From the NCBI GenBank assembly GCA_900618425.1, contig UZAN01040683.1:1-62783 (forward strand): a stretch of 62,783 bases of DNA. The letters run 5' to 3'. Shown here in pieces: positions 26,222-40,260 of the stretch. A model generated the notes under the pieces. That model had not been told where the DNA came from. It was given only the letters and a program-made list of their open reading frames with translations, and searched no databases. The stretch comes from Echinostoma caproni. Its lineage: Eukaryota; Platyhelminthes; Trematoda; Plagiorchiida; Echinostomatidae. How positions within the stretch are numbered: position 1 is the stretch's first letter; the number at the start of each line of letters is the position of its first letter. A program made the translations under genes and the position numbers.

Positions 26222-26926
26222 CTGAGATAATTACTATGAGATGATGACCACAACGGACAACACGACACAATAACACAAATAGAACGGGTGAGGATAGGGG
26301 TTAATCACTAAGGCAAAGCTGACGTGAGTAACCATTCAAGTTGTTTGCATAGATCGGGTTTGGGAGTATGAATGACTAGAGCGTCGGCAAATTTCAGTAA
26401 TCTTTTTTGTTGTACTGTAGAAAACATGAAATGCGTGGATTGGGGTGACAATACTTTTGTTCAAATAAGTGTCCTGTTATCGAAGATTCAAGTCTTTTCT
26501 GAAAATTCAATGAGTTTGCTGTTTCAAAAATGCAGTGCATCAGTTCCTGAAGCCATACCGGGGTGTGTTCGGCTATTCATTGCCGTAAATACCTGTCTGT
26601 CCTGCCTTCACAGATGGAGGAGCATCCACACTTGAACTGCTAAATGCAGTTTGATTTGACGGATGGCTCTCTCACCGATGTCGATAGTATCCTGGTGTTA
26701 GTGAAGACAATGACCGAGTCAGCTGCGTATTAGACGCTCTTGATGGCAGAGCTCAACTTCTTGCTGACGAAGTCATTCAAATCTTTTATGATAACTTCAA
26801 AGAAGCTTCCATTTTGGGAGTAGTTATTGATTTTTCCATGTTTTTTGTTGCTACCCTACACTCTCGCGTTCTTTTCTGTGTTAGTTTGTCGTGTTATCCG
26901 TCTTCATCTCACGGTAATTATTTCAC

Positions 26927-27033
26927 TGACTACAAAAATCACTTTGACTGCAGTATGCACGTGTACAAATGCAGCGGAATGGCTGTGGATACATTGTGCA
27001 AACCCATGTTTCTGACTTCTATATTCCAAAGTT
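26927..27033 (+). repeat. Inverted repeat, right arm
   Basis: This is the plus-strand partner of 26115-26221, separated from it by 705 bases. The five differences are four transitions and one transversion. Similarity fades upstream (both copies share GTCGTGTT-TCCG and TAATTAT) and stops sharply downstream after CCAAAGTT. Intron transcripts spanning both arms could fold into a long hairpin. Confidence 0.85.
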
Positions 27034-28684
27034 GTGACGAGAAAACATTGTTTTCAATATCCTTTTGTTTGAAATCACGGATACTCTAATGGATTCGAGA
27101 TTTTTATGCATGCTTCCATGTTCAGAACGTATAGTTGCTGTACTACCGAGATCTGGACTAACGTTATTTGGTGAGAACGTAAAACATACTTTGAAATTAG
27201 TTGCTGATTGTCTTTGGTTTCTGCACTTTACACTTGCTCGATGATGTGCATCATCATTTTGAACACCTTAATGCGATGCCGTAAATAGTATGACTCATTT
27301 AAAAATAAAATTTACCCATAGCGAGTATATTTCTAATTCTCACATTTACCTTCTGAAAATTAAGACGGGATCTGCACTATTTAGATCGGTCTGTGACCCT
27401 TTTTCACTCAACATTCGACCACATAGAAAATGGGTTTTTAACTATAACCGAACCTTTATCCATCTGTGACCTTTATCTTACTCGAGCTTTTCCGATAGAA
27501 TAGTGATATTGGTAAGTTCAACACTAGGCCTATGTTTGACGGAAGAAGGTTATAAGTTCTGCACGGTAGCAAGTGCAATACGCACTGGGTTGAATAATCT
27601 TTCTATTTTTGTAACCTGTACGTTCACCAACTCCCCGAAACATTTGGCTTGCTATTAGCTCTGCAATGACACATGATAAAATATTTTACATGATTATTTA
27701 TATTGCTACTTTATTTCCGATAAATTTTCTGTTGTAATTAGTCGACTGCTTCATAAACATATCCTTGGCAAGTTGTCAATATTTGTGTGTACAAGTGGAG
27801 TTAAAACAGTCAAGAAAAATCCCATATCCCTTTTCATCAATTGGTTTCCTAAATTAAAAACGCCTTAAACCAAAAAATCGTTTGCAATGGTTTATGCACG
27901 ATCACTTATCAAAATTGAGGGAGAGAAACGTTACGCAACAGCGGTTAACCAAATGATTCTGCCAAACCAATGAAAACCAGTTCCTCCTGAAATCTGTAGA
28001 TCACGTGCTACAATTGCTGATTATTCACGTGACTTAAATATCAAACCACGTGTGAGAACAAATTATTGAGACTGTGTTTAGGCAGGTGCACCCTAGAACT
28101 GAGTTTACGAAAATTCATTTATCTTTCCCAAGGTGCCGTTTCCCCTTTTTAGAAACGCTTGGTACCGGGACTGACCCAATTTCGTAAATCTTGTCCGTGT
28201 GCGTATAAACCTCTGTCGCTGAAATTTATCTCATGCATTATGATATACAGGCTTACAAAAAAGTATAATACATCATAAGCTTCCTTTTCTCTGTGTCAGT
28301 GTCTTTTTCAAATACCAGTTTTTTGTTTTACTCTGTTATTTTCTAGTGTTTTCTCAACGAATAATACAATTACGGTTAGGTGCAGCATCGTAGTACGTAA
28401 TGTGGTCTCTCGTAAGTCGACGGAAACCCTATTATCGCACAATTGTGTGATCCACCCAAAACTTTGAATCACCTGCCTGACGATACACAACTATTATCTA
28501 GATATTTGCTTTCTGCCTATTCCTGACCTAAAGAGTACTTGTCAGTCTTCAATCTTACATTATTTACTTGAGCAGCAACTTCTTCGGAGAAACCGTGACA
28601 ACAATGTCTTAAAGCCCACACAGGTAGTCCTTGATTGTTTTGTTTTGTCCCCGCACAACCTGACATGGTCTTATGGTTTTGTTT

Positions 28685-28705
28685 GGGGGGGGGGGGGGTT
28701 CCTGN
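28685..28705. other. G homopolymer next to an ambiguous base
   Basis: A run of 14 G residues is followed a few bases later by an N at 28705. The run length is probably unreliable and the neighbouring sequence may be a base-calling or assembly problem. Confidence 0.8.
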
Positions 28706-29944
28706 TGACACGGTGAGCACCTGTGAGTCGAAATTTGGTCATCTTTCTAACATAGTCCTTGTTTAAAGAACGGAAACATAGCAACTCAACTAAGTTAAAT
28801 AATTCATGGCCTTATTTATTCACCTCAACAATTTGCTCGTTCCTGTGGCAAATTAGTTCATTTTAGGGATTTTCTGTACGCTTTTGTATTTGATGCTGAG
28901 TAAGATGTTCGAAATGTGCAATTCACCCCAAATGGCATAACGATGCCTCTGAAAAATATCTGAATACCAATATGTTGTACAAACAACGATTAAGGGATTC
29001 AAACTCAGAAAATGCTATGGGTTTGAAGAATACGATAATGATACGTTATTCGAACAGTCAGTGATAGTTCGTTCCATAATTCCAAACAAATGATTATCAG
29101 TCACCTTTTTTATCTCACCGTGAATTCAAGCGTACACAGGCTTATATATGTTCGGTGATCGGAATACTCCTATAAATTACAAGACTTCACGCGATTTTCA
29201 GAATTGATGGGATAAATTAGGCTAATTGCAAAACGAAATTGAAGAGCTAAACACTAACAATAACATACTGAAAAAGGTTGCTAATGAATACATTGTGTTA
29301 TGGTGAATGCAAATATCAGGCGTGGACTCGGAGCTCTTCGAATCGAACGGCTCTATCACAATGAAAGTGTCTTTGCTTTTACAGTTAGCGAGGAACACTT
29401 CAATGGGTAGTTTATACAGTAATAGACGATTGTATGATTTTAATAATAAAAAATGGCTTCAATCAAGTATCCATATATTCTTAACCTTGGTAGACTTTTG
29501 GGACTAATAATTTTAGTTATTGAACAGAAGTATTTCGGATCCCATAAGCAGAATATCACTATTATTGTTGCAATCGTCTAACGGAAGAATGCTGGATAGG
29601 AACAGATTATGTTGAGAAACCTTTAAAGGTTCTTTCGAAAAAGCGTTTCATTAATATATGTGAGAATAAGTTTTACTTTATTCCTCCATGTGGTGCAGGA
29701 CAACCCTTGATACACCATTAAACACTGCCACATTAAACTTATCCCCCCCCCTCATAAAACAGACTTACTGGGTGTTCTGCATGTCTTGCTCACTTGTCCC
29801 CATTATTCACATTCTGGCGTCGGGTTCCGATGTAATAGTTACTCATGTCTTCACGCTTATAAGAACATGGGTTAGATTACCACTAGTGACATCATAGTTT
29901 AGTCACAAGATGTTTCACTCGACCAATTTATCATCAACCCAATA

Positions 29945-29971
29945 GAACTCAGAGTTAAATACTCTGAGTTC
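29945..29971. repeat. Perfect hairpin/palindrome
   Basis: GAACTCAGAGT and ACTCTGAGTTC form perfect 11-base arms around a 5-base TAAAT loop. It lies deep in intron 2 away from any exon. It could form a cruciform or RNA hairpin; there is no T run to suggest a terminator and no known binding site is recognised. Confidence 0.7.
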
Positions 29972-32900
29972 GAGGATGGACGTCTAGATTCCGGTAAACA
30001 TGTGCATAGTCTTTCTTGTTATGAATCATAAATTGACCACAAATCCAACGAAGTGGGGCTCATCTGCAATATCGGCTTATACCCCGAGTCAAATGAAAAA
30101 TTTATCCATCATTACAACTGGCTAGTGAGTTTTGAAATTCGGTACAATACATTCTATTCACGGGACAAAAAGTGTAGTTTGTATTTATGACACACACAGA
30201 GAGAGACATTCCTTGTGATGCGAGGTGTTCAAATGTGAGGTACAAAGCTATGTGAACTGTTCACGACTGACTGGTTTTCTTAGTCACTGTTTGTCTAGAC
30301 GGCCAAGAAAATAATGAGGAGATCTGGAAAAGTGAAACAATGGTGAAAATAGTAACGACTCGGACTATAGTATCAAACGGATTGTCTGACCACGAAGCAA
30401 TTATGATAGTATTGAAGACGAAAATCCGATCACCAACCTGGTATTTCATCTTGTTCAAATAAAACTAGCGATTGGCGGTTAACAGCACGAATGCACAGGT
30501 TAATATGTAACAAAGCAGATGAATTAAATTAGGGGAAACCCATTCTAGAAGAACATGCGTTGTGTTCCACTAAACCTATAGCTTGAAACGTGACGAACTA
30601 GCTTATGATGATTTTGTGATGAGCGGAAAACATATTGCGAAAGTATAAATACCCTAAACAAATTCGAAAGTTCAAGAAGGAGTCTTCATCTTTGTCTGGG
30701 GTCTACATGTCACAATCGGATTATGGCCATATAAATTTTGCAGTATCAGTGTTATTTCTCACCATCACATATGATTGTCACTATAACAACAGGTTTTGTG
30801 AAACTTCAGTTTTGTCCACCAAGGAATACCCTCACGAATAGCTTAAATGGCTCAGGAGTGTAATATGTTTAGGTTTGAAAGGGCACCTGATTGTCTCCTT
30901 GAATGAATTCGCAACGTGAAGTGAGTCTCGGTGTGGGAGGGAAACGACAACGGAAAGGAGTTTCTGCGAGGAGATGTTTAAGTTTTTCAATCTGTAAGAA
31001 AGATACTTACATCATAAATATGGCAGGGTCCAAATGTTGTTTAAACACGGATCATGCCTCAATTGAATACAACGTTGCAGCGGAAAGGATAGAAATAATC
31101 ACTTTGGAAGACGTTTCGGCAATCAATGTAAATAAATCAATTAAAATGTCTTGTGGGTACCGACAGATGCACCGAAGCACAAAACTATGGGCCATCAGTA
31201 AAAACGTAAGTCAGATATGGGCATACCAGCTTCGAGTCCCTGTGACAACAGTTCACTAATGATAATATAATCGAATTTATATTGAGAATGTAAGTAGAAA
31301 TAAACGATTGGTAGTTTCCTTAGGAGACGTATCTACACGCTGACATCCACTGCGATATTGTAAAACTAAGATATGGAACAGAAATGTTCAAGATTTGGTC
31401 ACCTATTCTACCGCTAAAATAGATGCATTCTCGGATTATTGTGAGAAAGAAGTTTCCATTTTTCGGGGCATTAGTCACATTTCCCTATCTTTCATATCTG
31501 ATCAGTTTGTCAAACTGAGTGATTTGGACTCTACCACTCAGTCCCGAAAGGTTTTTCTGCTTTCTCAGTGGTGACTTTCAATTTTGAGTCCAATTTACTA
31601 ATGATTAGGTTAACTTACATTGTGGGCTTCCTGTCATTTACCAGGAGACGTCCAGAAACGCGGACTGTAGTCTCGCCCTTGAAAAAGCAGTTTCATTTGT
31701 TGACACTAAACAGCTTGATGGAGCTTTTTACAACAAAGATACTAATCAACTTGAAGAACACCTGCTTACAATTTTTTTCCTAATCTTTTATTCTTCTCTT
31801 TCAATTGAATTAACATCTAGAATGCACTGTATGTGTCAAAATCCAACCAAACAGGTCGATCTGATTGCCTCCAGTTGACAAGTTTGAAGAAACGCAGTGT
31901 GGCTGACTCCGGTGCTTTGTGGTTCACATAGTCAAAGGTTCTAAGAAAGATACATTAAAATCCCACCTCATATCCCGTACGCATCTATGTCAAGAACGTT
32001 TTCAATCTCCCCTTGAGAAGAATGCTTATCATTACTTCTAATTACTTCAATATGCGCGCGTATTAACGCCACCAGACCACACTTCGTGCCTTTGCCACAG
32101 TTGCGTATTGCATGTTATTTTCACTAGAGGGGATTTTCAAACTGTTGGAGCTTGTTTCTCTACAATAAACAATATTGTTATTATTTAAATTTTCTTTGTT
32201 TTTATTCGCATGATATGTATTCCGAATTTCGTAACGATGTATTACTCGAATGATGTCATCTATGGTTCACCGCATTCCGTGAATAGATTCTTTCAAAAAT
32301 ATACGGGAATATTTTCCAAGTAACCAATGGGTCTATTTGATATGAACCAGAATTTGAACCCCTTAAAGTTTCTCCTTATCACTTTTTGCAACTAACGAGT
32401 AGCTGATACTAAAATATTAGAAATACTTTTCTCATGTGTGCTTGTATTGACTTTTAACCTGATAGACATATATCAAATAGATCAGTGTTATCTTCAACTA
32501 ATGTAGCACTCCGTGTATATATAAAACAGCTTGCTTCCCATTATCTTGAATCGTATTTCATGCATCTGTACTTGGGCAAACCAATCCATATGTTTGTATG
32601 TTACTTCATCTTCTGTGTACTTCCCTGATGCTATTCCTTGCTCTTATTGTAAAAGATCCCAGATTCATTCCTAGATCCATTACATAAATATATATATATA
32701 TGTATTCATATATATACTGTGGATTATTGTCTCGTACCTGGTCTGTCGAAACAGTCATCGCCCACTAATTTGAGCAAGTAACGTTTTTTCAAGAGTACAT
32801 TTTGGTCTGCCTAACACATTCTTGGGATACGGACTTAAATAAATATACAGAACACATACCCAATATTTTCCGGACCTCTGTTCTCCAATCCTCAGCTGCA

Positions 32901-33367
32901 ACTTGCTAAACCTGATTACTCCCTGATTCTGAACACAATTAAGATGAACTGAATACTAAGCAAACTTAACTGTGTTTGTTGTATTTAATGTGTTTGTTCT
33001 TGATTCACTGTTTTACGGCCTCAATTATGAGGCTTCTTCTAAATCTCCAATATCCGATTGAATAAAGCAAACTTTTGATTTGAATAGAATTTGTTCTACC
33101 ATACCTAGTGCTGGAGGATCGATAATGTCACTTCGTTTATCTCAAAGAAGGGCAGTTTTCAAGCACCCATAAAAAAATACAATTGAAATTATGTTGTTGA
33201 ACTTCCTAGAAGTCATAAGCCAATCAACTACCAATCAACTTTGGAAGAGACAGAAGAGAGTCAGGTTAATTTTACATAGCAGAAAATTTCCAGCGAATAA
33301 TTCAAATTTATTCCAACTGCCAACAATGCTTTTTTGATCATATGTAATCAAGCTGATCAGTTGGTTT

Positions 33368-33389
33368 NNNNNNNNNNNNNNNNNNNNNN
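33368..33389. other. Assembly gap (22 N)
   Basis: A run of 22 N lies within intron 2. Nothing in the flanks suggests a gene across it. Confidence 0.99.
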
Positions 33390-36300
33390 TTATTCGAGTG
33401 CTGGAGTTGCGATCAGAAATGGTTTAGTGTTTCACGAGTTTCCAGCTGAATCACGAATGATCGAAGTAGACAAACACAATTGTGAAGGGATGCGTGAATG
33501 TACTTTGCTAAGAGTCCCTTAACTCCACTAGCTGAATTTCATCTATGGCAATCAGTGTTATCAGAGAGAGCAATAATTTATATGAATCGGATTTCTTTCG
33601 GAAATCAATGAAAACTTTTTGGATGAAATACTATTACAAAGCACTGTCATATACGCAAAAGACGACCAATTGCCTGAGTAATGGTATAATAAAGATGAAT
33701 CGAACAAGCAATCAATGAGAACAGTAGTACAGACGTTTGTCCAACCTGTGCACACTTATGAAAATGATATAAAAATCCGGTTCACTGATCCATTCAAAAA
33801 GCTTCCAACTTTTTAACTTATAGGGATGCTGACACGCAGACCTCTCTCTGCTCCCAAAAGAGCCATTTTGTGCTATTCAAATTCTATTTTGTGGGGGTGG
33901 AAACCAACTGTTTACGATCCATATGTGAATCTTTACCGTGCGCAGAGCAAATGAATTGCATAAAGGGAAATATGTACACCTATTTTGACCCTCTTGGGCC
34001 TCATCAATGCGGCGCAATTCAGTAAAATGAAATAAGCAATAAATCTAGGACCTCACAGGTTGAATTACTACCCATTTCCTCACCAGGAAACCAATCATTT
34101 ATTTTTCAATCTTGTCTACACTGAATAACTTCACTTTTATGGTCTGATTGCAGAAAACACTTGGAATTCTGATGAATGCAATCAATTTGCGACTAATGAA
34201 CCCGATACTCTAACCAGCTCCAATCAATGCGTGACTGTGCGTGACTGTTTTTCAACAACCTTCATCCCTCCGAGAATGGTTGCGTATCAGCACTGAAAAT
34301 GCTGTGAATACTATTCACCGGTTTTGACTTCCGCCACATTAAGCTTTTCAAGCTCCATTCAACTCATATTCTATTGTTTCGATACCCAACTTGGCTGCGA
34401 TACATGAAACCACGCACTGCTTCATTGTGAATCTTAGTTAAGACTTGCATTCATCCTCCAAAATAGACTTATGTTGAAGAAGGTTTGGGAAGTGACTAAA
34501 GATTCCATTTCATAAATTGAGTGATGATTCAGTTATCAAGATTTTTGGGCACCTATTATGAACGCGTGGCAGGGAATCAACGTTATGCTGCGCTAGTACC
34601 ATTGGAATCGCCTCTGTATTAGCGTGTAAAATATGTGGCCAGTTTCGACCAGCCAACGTGAAAACATGATTCCAGTTACAATACAGCATGAGTATGGATT
34701 TCTACTCATCATGCGCTTTACAGATTACTGAATTTAAAATAAGTGAATCTTTTTGAAGTTTACTTCATTTATTGGATATAATGACGACGTTATTGAAGTG
34801 TCATAATACATTTGTCAAGTTTGACTGATCATCCATTGAACTTCGTATTCACGGTTAACAACCATTTCATCTAGTAATCTATACCAGGAATGTCTTAGTT
34901 GGTAAGGGACTTTCAAATGGAATTAGAGAGATTAATGTCTTCTTTCGTTGCATTTGGGTCCGAGGAATAACTGGCGATCTCTGAGAATGAAATCTGAACT
35001 AAAGCAGATGGTAATCCTCGTCAGACTCCATGTGCGCTGGTGGACACAGTGTGAACACGTTGGCCTCCCATGCGGGTTCAAGGCCTTATCATGCCGGCAG
35101 ATACGCACTATTGGTGAGCGCCCAAGAGGTTGACGGCGAAAACCAGTGCGTCCCAAGTGAATGGTTCACTAACTTAACAGAGGATTGTGCGTACAGATGA
35201 ATTCTGTAGGCTGTTCAGCTTTCATCAATATCATTCATTTCACATGGCTTCTCAAATGTCTATGAGTTAGATACGAAATCTCACAGAACCCCTAGCAACC
35301 TTAAACAAGTAAACTAATGATTGATTACCTTGGTTGTCGCTTTAACTGGAAGGCAACTCAAATATAGAAACAATAGTTCCACCGCAAANCGAATTGTTTT
35401 TACTGTACTTTAAATCGCAAATGGACAGAAATCATATCTATATTTGAAAGGTATAACTTGATAACCGATACAAGAAGATTTTGTTCTTGATGGGTCGACA
35501 AGTATCTGACTTTCCATCCGGTGAGGTTTTAGGTGCATGTACACCTTCCGACTGTACACCCTGGTACCTGGTATCTGGTACTTTGTGCCCATTGCACTAT
35601 ACCTACTTGGTCAAATCTTTCTAGTCTCAAAATCTTGACCTTGTTTATAAATAACCAATGTATGATAAAATACATGATACTATATCGGTCAAAAGCGCAG
35701 ATGAAGAATTACAACTTTTACCCAGTTTCTATCAAAATCCAAGGAGTTTTGGTACCTGGAGGAAAAGGAGTTTATTCACTGATAATCATTTTTCGAAATT
35801 ATATGACAGCTTAAAACTTCGACGTTATTTCCAGTATCTGTCATGGGACATTCTCATAGAAGTATGGCATACACAATTCTTTTCTCGAAACAGTTTAAAA
35901 TTCAAACCTAATACACGTGAAAAACTGTGAGCATTGTTTTGTAAGACAATGTAATGAAAATGACGCTTTCCTGCTACCTAATCATATTTTATTACTAGCT
36001 ATCAGATCTTATGTCATTGTTGGCGGATAACGGTACTAACCATTGATTCCGAGCAAATTTTGTCTGAACTCATGCATATGTTTTGTGGAACCTGAGTTAT
36101 TGAGCCTCAATTTCAGAATCCGAGCCGCTGTCACGCTACTTGGTTTGACAAGACAATAAAACTGAAGTTTCGTTGAGATTCAAATTATTGACTTTTGCAA
36201 AATAATGCGTTTTTGACTTTATCGGTTTGAGGTTGTTTAAATTTGTTTACGCTAGGTTGATTCTGTCGACAGTGACCAAAGATTACATGATACGCAGACG

Positions 36301-39300
36301 AGGTTTGTTTTGATTACTCGATGGTATTTCAATCTACTCTAGTTACCGTTCGTCACGGAGGTTTATCAGGACGGATAACTCGTTCGTAGCATCCATCCTG
36401 TGGTACTTTTTGACCAAGTGGTGCTTGATGGTCACTTTTGCCCCATGCGATGCTGCCAAGATAAATAGACGAAGCCTAGTTAGCTCTTCAAATTAGTACT
36501 CGTCAATATGCAATGGTCTATCTAAATTGGTTAGCTATATCAAATGCGGTCAAAGATGAATTCGAACAAANGAACAAACGATCGTGTCAAGAGAGGTGCT
36601 TTGCAACTGGGAGACCAATAATACAGTGGGCCACTAAGCTCCTTGTAGGATAAGACCGTTGAGTGTACCAAATAAACTATTCTTGAAGGTGTTTCTTTTC
36701 TATAAAGGTTTTGATAAAAACCGTGCAATATCTCTCTCAGTCTTGAAATACATTTCAATTTCCCTTATCATACTTGTATATTGATTGGATGGACGGACTA
36801 TGTATCCCTCGCTTTATCTCCCACCACTATAATCAGTTTCCTTCTATCACCGTTTGAATTTTTGCGATCAAATTTGTAGTATATGGAAAATTATATATCA
36901 GATTTGGAAAACATTTTTTACAAAGCAGCATGAAAATTCATTCTCTCTAACAAATGATTTTTGTTCCATTAGAATGCTTGTCAGGTTAAACACATGCATT
37001 CTAAATAGCTTACCTCTTTTTGTTCACTGCACGTTAAATAAGCCAATTAATTGAAATTCCCTTGCTGACGAAATTTATAAATTATTTGTCAATAAGCTAC
37101 TCAAACATTATACCTAATCCTGAAACAACTAAATGTATTGCAAGAAACACAAAAGTTGACCTTGAAGTGTGCGGCTCGTTGATTAAGCACTTTGTAGTGT
37201 CACTATGCCCAAACCGGATGAAGCATCTAAGAAATGAAAAAGGAATGAAACGAAATGGAAAATGATGGATCAAGTAAAAGACGCCACTGGGGCCCAGAAG
37301 TTGAGAATAGAATGTAACCATTAAATTTATCCTTGTTATAAATAGTTGCATCGTCAATAGTCGTCAGCGGTTAGGTGCAGCATGTATGAGAGGAACTGAC
37401 AAATGCTGTTGGTCAACACACTTGGTGGACTCTATGCAAACGCGAATGTCTCCAGATTCCAAAAATGAAGAAGAGCAAATAGAAGATTGTCAACATGCAA
37501 TTACATTACCTGTATCAAGTCTGTGAATCAATTTTATAAATTAATTATAATTACGTTATTTATTAATGCTTCGTTATTTTACAACTGGTGCACCAGTAAC
37601 CAGAAACGAGAAATCGTACATTTTATTAGAACTCGACAAAGGGAAGCAGAAAAGTAAGTGGGTAGTAGTACAAATGTATTCGTTTGATGTGGGGCAATAT
37701 CATATTCAACCTCAAGAATGAGACTCGGGATACTAAGCGTTGGGAGAACCAAATTGGACGACAGCCGAGATCGTTGAACGAGTTTGATAAATGCCTTTGT
37801 TTACCGTGAAAAGCGTGTCAGATCCACCTCGAATGGGTGCGAGAAATGCGTATCGGAACTTTGATTAGTCAAACATAGGGACAATGCATTCAAATATGTT
37901 ATCACTACATTTCGCGGTCCACCCAGGGGGTAGGAGAACGAATCAAGGAGGTAATCTCGGTAAACCATTATATCAGTCAACATATTTTTGGAATTGTTTT
38001 TCTTCGAAGTAAAAGACTGATTAGATGCGTACAATTTGACGTATCCCATAGCATCAAATACCATACTCAAAACGAACTGAAATCCCTAGTCATTGTGTGA
38101 GCTCCGTGATTTAATAGGAAGTACGATTATTGTCGAAAAATATCCTGCAATATGACATTCTTGCATATAAACTTACGCTCAAAAGATGAATCATACACAC
38201 GCCATTGCAATAAACTGGTTCTTATAGCCAGTTTGTGTTAGAGTTGGCGATTTCAGATTGTGTAGCAGCATTTATGCTCTCAGTATAACTTTGAATACCT
38301 CGTCGCTGTCTTTAGAATTCAAACAGCTTATAATTAGGTTTTCCGCGTTCAATGGGTGCTATGGTATAAATTCGGCTGCTGTTCTATAACTGGAACTCAT
38401 GGGTTTTCATCCTTTATTAAGAAGCTGTTATGATGGTATCCAAACTCCCGAGACGATTTCCCTAGGCGACGGAAATTAGAACACCAATGCACATTAGATA
38501 CATCTAGTCCATCTTTTCCATCATCACCACGAGAGGAATGAGGCAGTCATCAACTCCCTCCCATACCTTAGCATTGTGCTCTCTCATGTTATCCAGATCA
38601 CATCCATAAATCCGTCGTAAATTTTCTGCGCATTCCCTTATTTTTTACTTCAACTTGCGTGCGAGCATATTTTATGGTCAACTTGTTTCTTTGATTACCC
38701 GAACACACACCCAAAAATCACTCCCCTCACATGTTGATTTTATTTGTTTCTGTCACACACCTCGCGTGGTTGATCATTCAAGAGAAAAGCTGTAACAGGA
38801 GACTGCATGTGGTTTCCATCTACGTAGATTTTTCTGCAGAGGGTAAGAGTGAGAGACGGTGCGTTGAGATCCGACCCCTCTTTCGGAATTGAGACTATCG
38901 GAATTTGGTAGAGTCTTCATCAATCTACATGCAGAGGGAAGGCATTTGGGTTAGAACGGTTGCATTTGGGTCAGTAGACTGGTTGAGGTGAAATAAAATA
39001 TATAATTTCTTGTCATGTTCATTATGATAGTGGTTGTTAGTATCACGAGCTGGATAAGAGGTGACTGATATTTCGCAAAGATGAATAACCAATATGTCAC
39101 GTGTGTATATGCCCCGTTGCGATGTACTTCGGTGTTAGTTGTGTGCATAAATTTACTATAGTGCAAGCATGCTGTTCAACCCGATTAATATTCAATCTCA
39201 TTTGGGAAACCTTGAAGGTGAAAAACACAACTCAAAACAGGAATAAGTAACCTAAATTCTTAATTAGACCACAGTGACCGGGGGTCTTTGGTTCGGTAAA

Positions 39301-39730
39301 TACAGATGACATAGCAAAATGGCATGTTCTCGCAATGTTGAAAATTGTACAAACAAATAGCATAGAGTATCAAAAAGCGATACAGAAGATTCAAATCACT
39401 TTTAAATCTTGTGGTATTTTAGCAATAAAAATGGTGCAAAATAGCTTAACGCCAACTTTTGTTTCAATTATAATTCCAAAGATTGGAAAGAAATCCATTA
39501 AATGAAGTTTCAACAAAACCTGAAATTCAGATTTTATTTTGTTTTATCAATTTATCAGTAACGTATAACCTTTCAGTTTAAACTGTGAAAATAGTACATA
39601 TACAGGATTTCTTCGATATTGATCAGTGCCATACATTTAGTAATCGTCATAGACCTCCGTGACTTCATCCCTCCACCAATAAATTCTCATCTCGTTCTAT
39701 CTCATCCCCTATCTGCGTGGAACCGTACAG

Positions 39731-39837
39731 CACTGTTTCTCGATCTATTATTTGCGTGAAGGCGTTCGACAGTATGACCTTAGGGCCGATACCGAGGAAG
39801 AATGTCGTCTGTGGGTTGATGCCATCAACGATGCCAG
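39731..39837 (+). CDS. RasGRF-like exchange factor, coding exon 3 (end of N-terminal PH domain)
   Basis: The exon encodes residues 95-129 plus two bases (AG) of codon 130. It reads HCFSIYYLREG, then YDLRADTEEECRLWVDAIN. This is the last strands and C-terminal helix of a PH domain, with the near-invariant helix Trp at residue 122. It aligns with HYFTVNF...LELRTEDAKDCDEWVAAIAHAS of RasGRF1, directly following the block found in exon 2. The acceptor is ACCGTACAG and the donor is GCCAG|GTATGT. The next exon must start in phase 2 and should encode the coiled coil before the IQ motif; it was not found in the remaining 22.9 kb. Read-through into the intron continues for about 50 codons and is not coding. 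Confidence 0.93.
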
Positions 39838-40186
39838 GTATGTCACTTCAAAAATAGGAAATCATTGCTCATTTGATATTATAGTACTTTTGTTATCGAA
39901 TCTATATCAAGAATTTATGCAAGCCACACGGCGAATCGATTTTTGGGAATGGTTGCTTGTATCTTGTTGTTGTCTTTTAAGCAAATAAACTATAGTTGGA
40001 AGCCTCCAAACATAATTCTCGTATAATCTCTTCATTGGAACAATATTTCATTATCAGATCGATTTAATGTATAGTTACCCAAAATATGACTACTTTTCTG
40101 ATATAATCTTGCAGACCATGGTCCAGTCATGAATAAAGCATGGTTGAAATTATTAGTTCATTAAATCTGTTAGACAGTTGGAGACA

Positions 40187-40207
40187 TAGATAGATAAATA
40201 AATAAAC

Positions 40208-40259
<52 letters not shown>

Positions 40260-40260
40260 C
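40187..40260 (+). repeat. GATA tetranucleotide microsatellite
   Basis: A long uninterrupted array of GATA units (about 40208-40259) is preceded by a slightly degenerate start (GATAGATAAATAAATAAACA). It lies about 350 bases downstream of exon 3, so length changes here should not affect splicing of that exon directly. Confidence 0.95.

Larger units (their letters stand above)
17025..39730 (+). other. Intron 2 of the RasGRF-like gene (about 22.7 kb)
   Basis: Borders are GTAAGT and CCGTACAG, phase 0. No nested gene is supported; ORFs are short and lack domains. Contents noted separately: dispersed repeat copy 2 (21958-22010), an AATAC microsatellite (24322-24344), a retroelement-end fragment (25265-25400), a 95% inverted repeat pair (26115-26221, 26927-27033), a G homopolymer (28685-28698) with an N at 28705, a 27-base palindrome (29945-29971), a 22-N gap (33368-33389), and single Ns at 35389 and 36571. 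A CpG-bearing patch at about 34960-35150 contains a B-box-like GGTTCAAGGCC but no matching tRNA fold. Its size is long but ordinary for parasitic flatworm genes. Confidence 0.85.

Noticed and set aside
31644..31770. Open segment after TTTACCAG reading ETSRNADCSLALEKAVSF..., exon-like
   Set aside because: No GT donor follows in a usable place and it has no place in the RasGRF alignment between exons 2 and 3.
34960..35150. CpG-bearing patch with GGTTCAAGGCC, considered as a tRNA gene
   Set aside because: No acceptor or D-arm pairing; only the B-box-like string is present.
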